DNA from: Priapulus caudatus
Taxonomy: Eukaryota; Priapulida; Priapulimorpha; Priapulimorphida; Priapulidae
DNA length: 34,153 bases
Direction of reading: 5' to 3'
Assembly (NCBI RefSeq): GCF_000485595.1
Contig: NW_014577283.1
Coordinates: 37,385 to 71,537 of the forward strand
The notes beneath the pieces were generated by a model. That model ran no database searches. It saw only the letters and a list, made by a program, of their open reading frames with translations, and had not been told where the DNA came from. Positions 30,330-34,153 of this stretch are shown in pieces (position 1 is the stretch's first letter; the number at the start of each line of letters is the position of its first letter). The position numbers and the translations under genes are program-made.

Positions 30330-30553
30330 CTACAACAAAACCGGCCGGGATTTTAGCTAACGAGGTTTAGACCGGATGCAAGATTAAATTTCCATCAATG
30401 AAGGGTCGCATTGTATTATAAAGTACCCCAAGCATCTACAACAAAACCGACAGGATTTTAGCAACCGAAGGATTTTTGCCAACGAGGTTTAGACCGGATG
30501 CAAGGTGAAGTTTTCATCAAAGAAGGGTCGCATTGCCTCATAAAGCACCCCAG
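30326..30553. repeat. 106-bp duplication of the exon-1 acceptor flank
   Basis: GCATCTACAACAAAACCG at 30326 and 30432, then shared GAGGTTTAGACCGGATGCAA and AAGGGTCGCATTG. The second copy recreates the acceptor TTTTGTTGTAG|ATGC and holds an extra short internal duplication. Confidence 0.9.
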
Positions 30554-30712
30554 CATTGGGGTAACTGCAGCGATACGTTCAACGGGGTAATTGCAAATTG
30601 CATTGCAATCGTCAAATTCCTGTTTATAAGTTCTACGCAACCTAGCTGCTTTTATAACGCGAACATCTGATCTTCGTGTCGGTTCTACCTCGGTCACATC
30701 ACCCTAAAGGCC

Positions 30713-30900
30713 AAGCCACACTGCAGCGACAACGACCGACCGTAACGACAAACGACTTTTCAGAAAATTAGAAACTATTGTTTCCTATGAGCCATTGCAC
30801 ACTGACGCGACGACGACCGGCGACAACCTCGACGACAAAAATATTTAGAAACGTTTCTCTTTTTCAGCGACTTTCGCCGGCGACACTTTACAAATGGCCA
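30713..30900. mobile_element. Possible Harbinger-like end fragment
   Basis: GGCCAAGCCACACTGCAGCG followed by repeated ACGACCG, CGACGACGACCGGCGACAAC sequence resembles animal PIF/Harbinger terminal regions. The opposite end is not found in the window, so unconfirmed. Confidence 0.35.
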
Positions 30901-30967
30901 ATCACAGCCGTTTCCATCGGCACGTGACAAATTATATTATCGTTATACGTTTGCTGTCCGAAGCTGG

Positions 30968-30987
30968 GGGTCAAAGGTCAAAGGTCA
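30968..30987. promoter_or_regulatory. Triple DR1-type nuclear-receptor half-sites
   Basis: GGGTCA-A-AGGTCA-A-AGGTCA, three hexamers each spaced by one base. DR1 is the consensus for RXR/HNF4-type receptors in animals. Position deep in an intron is compatible with an enhancer, but a chance or repeat-derived match is possible. Confidence 0.4.
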
Positions 30988-31367
30988 AGAGGTTGTAAAA
31001 GAAGGGAGAACATTCACTCTTAACTTAAAGTATAGGAGGAAATGCAGAATTGCGGCACAAAATCTAAACGGCTCGACTAGGCTCGTGAATGTCGGTGTAT
31101 TAGCATCATGGTAGGGAAAACATCACTGTGCCGAAATTGGAGGTCAGTAGTTGGGCAAGGGAGTTCTTAGACATTTCTGAGGATGGCGACGGCACTGAAA
31201 CTTTTTTTCAAGCGCGTGACCTAGCATTTTTATGGGCTTTATTCTGGCTGAAATGTTTCCCTTCTGCTGACATGCGAAGAGTAAGTGCTCGGGATAACCT
31301 TTTGACCCTCAAGAGGAGGGTTAACATGGATTTGTTGAACTGTTAACAAAGGTAACTGTTTTGCATT

Positions 31368-31440
31368 AGAGCCCCCTTCCCCCACCCTCCCTTCCCCTCC
31401 CCCCTCCTCCCCCCCCCTCCCTACCTCCCCCCCCTACCTC
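31368..31440. repeat. C-rich low-complexity tract
   Basis: Runs of CCCTCCC, CCCCTCC and CCTACCTCC over about 70 bp. Confidence 0.9.
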
Positions 31441-31797
31441 AGAGAAGGCAGTTAAGAGCATGGATTTGTTGACTGTCTGTTAGAAGAATTTGACCTCGCC
31501 GGGTTTGCTAGTAGAATCTTACATGCCTGGATGTTATAGGCTACAATGTCACAGTGAAATTTCAAAAAGCTAATTTGGTTAAGAAGTGTATATTCCTTAA
31601 ATTCGTATTAATTTCTATGTCTGTCTGTACGTTCAGTATTGTTACCATGTCACGTACCACTGGCCAGTGCGGTGCATGTGTTGGGCAGTTTTTTGCCTGC
31701 AGTTAATTCGTTTACAGTGGCCAGCTTCTATGAATGTTGCAGGGCCTGTAGGCTTGCGTAGGTAAATGGATGAGTGCTACTACTACGTAATCTGTCG

Positions 31798-32058
31798 TTG
31801 CAAATGTTGTTGCTACTACGAATGCATGGGAAGCCTTCCATCTTTAAGTCTGAACGACACTTCACGTACACGCCTGATCTCGTGGCAACCTTCATATCGA
31901 TCCCAACCGGAGACACGTTCTTGTTGAGAAAGGTTCCTGATACCAGTCTCTGTGCATATCCACTATTTCGGCGTGTATGTGAACACATTTGGGACTTAAC
32001 AGGGTTGTACTATGAATCCCAGCCACTCCAACCACAGAGTCACCGCAGTAGACGTTAG
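31798..32058 (+). other. Open frame with coding-like composition, unrecognised
   Basis: From about 31823 the plus frame reads GKPSIFKSERHFTYTPDL, PTGDTFLLRKVPDTSL, FRRVCEHIWDLTGLYYESQ and ends RSRR at a TAG. Residue use is balanced and there are no low-complexity runs. No family recognised, no clear promoter or splice context; could be a transposon relic inside the CNOT1 intron or chance. Confidence 0.2.
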
Positions 32059-32070
32059 ATGAGCGGTTTA

Positions 32071-32111
32071 TTTTTTTTTTTTTTTTTGTTTTTTCTTTTT
32101 TTTTCTTTTTT
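32071..32111. repeat. Poly-T tract
   Basis: About 40 bases of T broken by a few G and C, directly before the 23-bp minisatellite. Confidence 0.95.
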
Positions 32112-32142
32112 CCTGTCGTCTATGCGGGGCACTTGTTGTACT

Positions 32143-32575
32143 AATACCAGTGTAAAGGGGTTTGTAAAGAATATCAGCCTGTATAGCGGGTCCGTACGAA
32201 ACTAATTGTAAGGGGTTGTACAATACCATTGTAAGAAGTTGTACAATACACAGTGTAAGGGGTTCTACAATACTAGTGTAAGGGGTTGTAGAATACCCCG
32301 GCCAGGTCGGTAAGGGGGATTTGTCACCGATTGACTGCAGTGTAAGTGGTTGTGGCAAAAACCAGTGCAAGGGGTTGTACAATACACAGTGTAAGGGGTT
32401 CGACAATACTAGTGTAAGGGGTTGTAGAATACCAGTGTAAGGGTCGTACAATACGAGTGTAAGTGGTTGTACAATAGGTAGGCTGTCTAATACAGTGTAA
32501 GTGGTCGTACAAGTACCAGTGTAGAGTGTTGACAGACCGAGTGGGTCAATACCAGTGTAATCGGTTGTAAGTAGT
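32143..32575. repeat. About 23-bp minisatellite
   Basis: Around 15-18 variable copies of a unit like GGGGTTGTACAATACCAGTG with TAA. The 203-codon minus ORF over it (repeating PLTLVL, TTTYT) is repeat translation. Confidence 0.9.
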
Positions 32576-32829
32576 TGATTGTAAATTCTTTGTTTTATAA
32601 ACGACGCACTGCTGATTGCCACTGAAAAGGCTGACAAGATAAACGGAACCAGAGGAGGCCGATTGCAAGCGACAAGCATCTTTTCTCATCTTTAACAAAC
32701 TGTCGCAGGGCAAAACTAAACAGCAGAAGGTATGGCTCCGTCACACTCACACGTGAAGTAACTAGCTGTAGGTCTCGAGGCGGAGATATGGAATATAGAA
32801 ACAAGTTGTGGATATAGAAATCAGTTACA

Positions 32830-32900
32830 CCTAACCCTAACCCTAAACGCACCCGCGACCTAACTCCGATAGTCACCGAAACCGATCAACCCTAACCCTA
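32830..32900. repeat. Two short CCCTAA clusters
   Basis: CCTAACCCTAACCCTAAA at 32830-32846 and AACCCTAACCCTA at 32888-32900, each two to three units. Confidence 0.8.
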
Positions 32901-34153
32901 TCTCTATCTAATTAAAAACATATTAGCCAAATAATAAACATAAAAATAAATAAAAGACCGAAAATTAGCCAATTGCAGAGCCGTCTTTTATTGGCGGCTT
33001 ACGCGCCCCTAGCGGGATCACTATCTCTCCCGGTTGCCTGCAGACCTGCAACGTGTAGTATGGCCCCGTAATTTGTTCTTTACGTGACGCGAGTCAAATT
33101 AACGTGTACCGGACGACTGTCTGAAAGAAATACGGACAGCAAGAAATCTCTGAACTTTATAGTTTTTTAAATGGCCAGAAAACAAAGAACAGTGAACACG
33201 AGTGTCAACAATCAACTATTATCATGTACATGATCCTACTGCTGTCTGCTAGATTTAGATCTATATGGCCCTGTCACGTACATTGACGACTTTAGCCAGC
33301 TGTATGCCGGATCGTATCAGAAAATTTGGTGAATATCGCTGGCGATACTCGATATAGAGTTATGGTAAGTTTGTATAAGTTAAGAGACGCCTGACAGCAC
33401 GGCTGAAGAACGCTGCAAAGACACGCTGGTATACTCGTTAGTACGGTGAGGTTTGGTCTAAAAAATTTTGATCATGCTCAAAAATTTTCCGACGTATGCC
33501 AGCGTATGCCCATACTCCAGCATACGCGGGCCATAAGTTGTAGGTAGTTATGCGATCAGTTGAACCACACGTCACACACGTTACTTCTAAGTTACTCATA
33601 AGTCGAAAATACGTCGAGATAGATTCTAGCGCCGTACCCAAAACTTTATTTCTAACTTATGAAGTAACGTCGCTTTGAAGCCTATGTGTAACTTATCGGC
33701 CATACGCCATAGTTGACGTATGTAGATCGTATTTGACGATGTTCCGGACGACCACAGAACTTACTGAACTGTTCTAACTTACAGCTACCGTATAATGCGT
33801 ATTGGAGCGCTTTAGGGAATTGTATATAAAAATGGTATTGGCATGTTGAGTACTTGCGCACGGTGATGTTGATACTGTGATGTTAGGCCGGTTTATGATT
33901 TGGAATCGTCGAGCGACAGCCTTTTTATAGGCGTGTTGAACACGACAACGGCTGCAGTTCTCGGCTCTTGGAGCTATCACGCACGTCTACCCGTCGGCAA
34001 TCCCCCGGCGAGTCCGGTATGGCGACGGCTATGCATCAACGGTTACCGACTCAATCCCGCGTTGGAAGCACCAACCTTGCGTTCTATGCAACGAAAGAGT
34101 TCAGTCCGCACACAACGCCCGACCAACCGCCGACCTAAGCATGTCGGTTGGTA

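Larger units (their letters stand above)
30554..34153. other. Upstream CNOT1 intron, no further exon found
   Basis: Because exon 1 starts at an acceptor, this should be intronic. It is at least 3.8 kb against a median near 400 bp for the other introns. I searched by eye for the preceding conserved CNOT1 residues on the minus strand and did not find them. 33420-33740 has repeated CATACGCC/GTATGCC motifs, perhaps an old MITE. Confidence 0.5.

Noticed and set aside
32068-32679. 203-codon minus-strand ORF
   Set aside because: It is a translation of the 23-bp minisatellite and poly-T tract, with repeating PLTLVL/TTTYT and a lysine run; no gene evidence.

Overview
The window is metazoan nuclear DNA carrying one recognisable gene: the 3' part of CNOT1, the scaffold subunit of the CCR4-NOT deadenylase complex, on the minus strand. 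Evidence for an animal: an intron-rich gene with GT-AG introns, a translated product matching animal CNOT1 almost residue for residue in conserved blocks, TTAGGG/CCCTAA interstitial repeats, and many small non-autonomous DNA transposons (hAT, pogo/Tigger and PIF/Harbinger types). I cannot name the species; a heterozygous, repeat-rich invertebrate genome fits best. 

Layout. 1-11444 is the region 3' of CNOT1. It holds a 50-bp minisatellite at the left edge, AT-rich and CA-rich simple repeats, a foldback structure carrying telomere-like arrays (4805-5366), a block of degenerate repeats (7880-8460) and two weak exon-like ORFs, but no gene I can identify. 11445-30329 is CNOT1: 21 coding exons read from high to low coordinates, 2997 nt in total, encoding the last 998 residues and a TAG stop. 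All exon phases close exactly. The encoded part covers the CNOT9-binding domain (exons 1-3), a linker (4-5) and the C-terminal NOT module that binds CNOT2/CNOT3 (6-21). 30330-34153 is at least 3.8 kb of the next upstream intron; the N-terminal half of CNOT1 lies beyond the window.

A block of about 3.1-3.3 kb with exons 16 and 17 is present twice in direct orientation (14118-17214 and 17240-20513), and the copies meet at a run of exactly 25 N. The gap-distal copy (A) has intact exons; the other copy (B) carries two frameshifting single-base deletions in exon 16. This looks more like two alleles or error-rich contigs placed in tandem than a biological duplication.

The most interesting pattern is recurrent: several CNOT1 introns contain one or more diverged local duplications of the gene's own splice-junction flanks (acceptors of exons 1, 2, 20 and 21; donors of exons 3, 12 and 16), creating decoy splice sites. 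Other notable structures are two unrelated hAT-type MITEs inserted one base apart in the same target, a 78-bp palindrome with a perfect 9-bp target duplication inside a Harbinger-like MITE, a 690-bp terminal-inverted-repeat element with a 6-bp target duplication, and a GC-AG intron.
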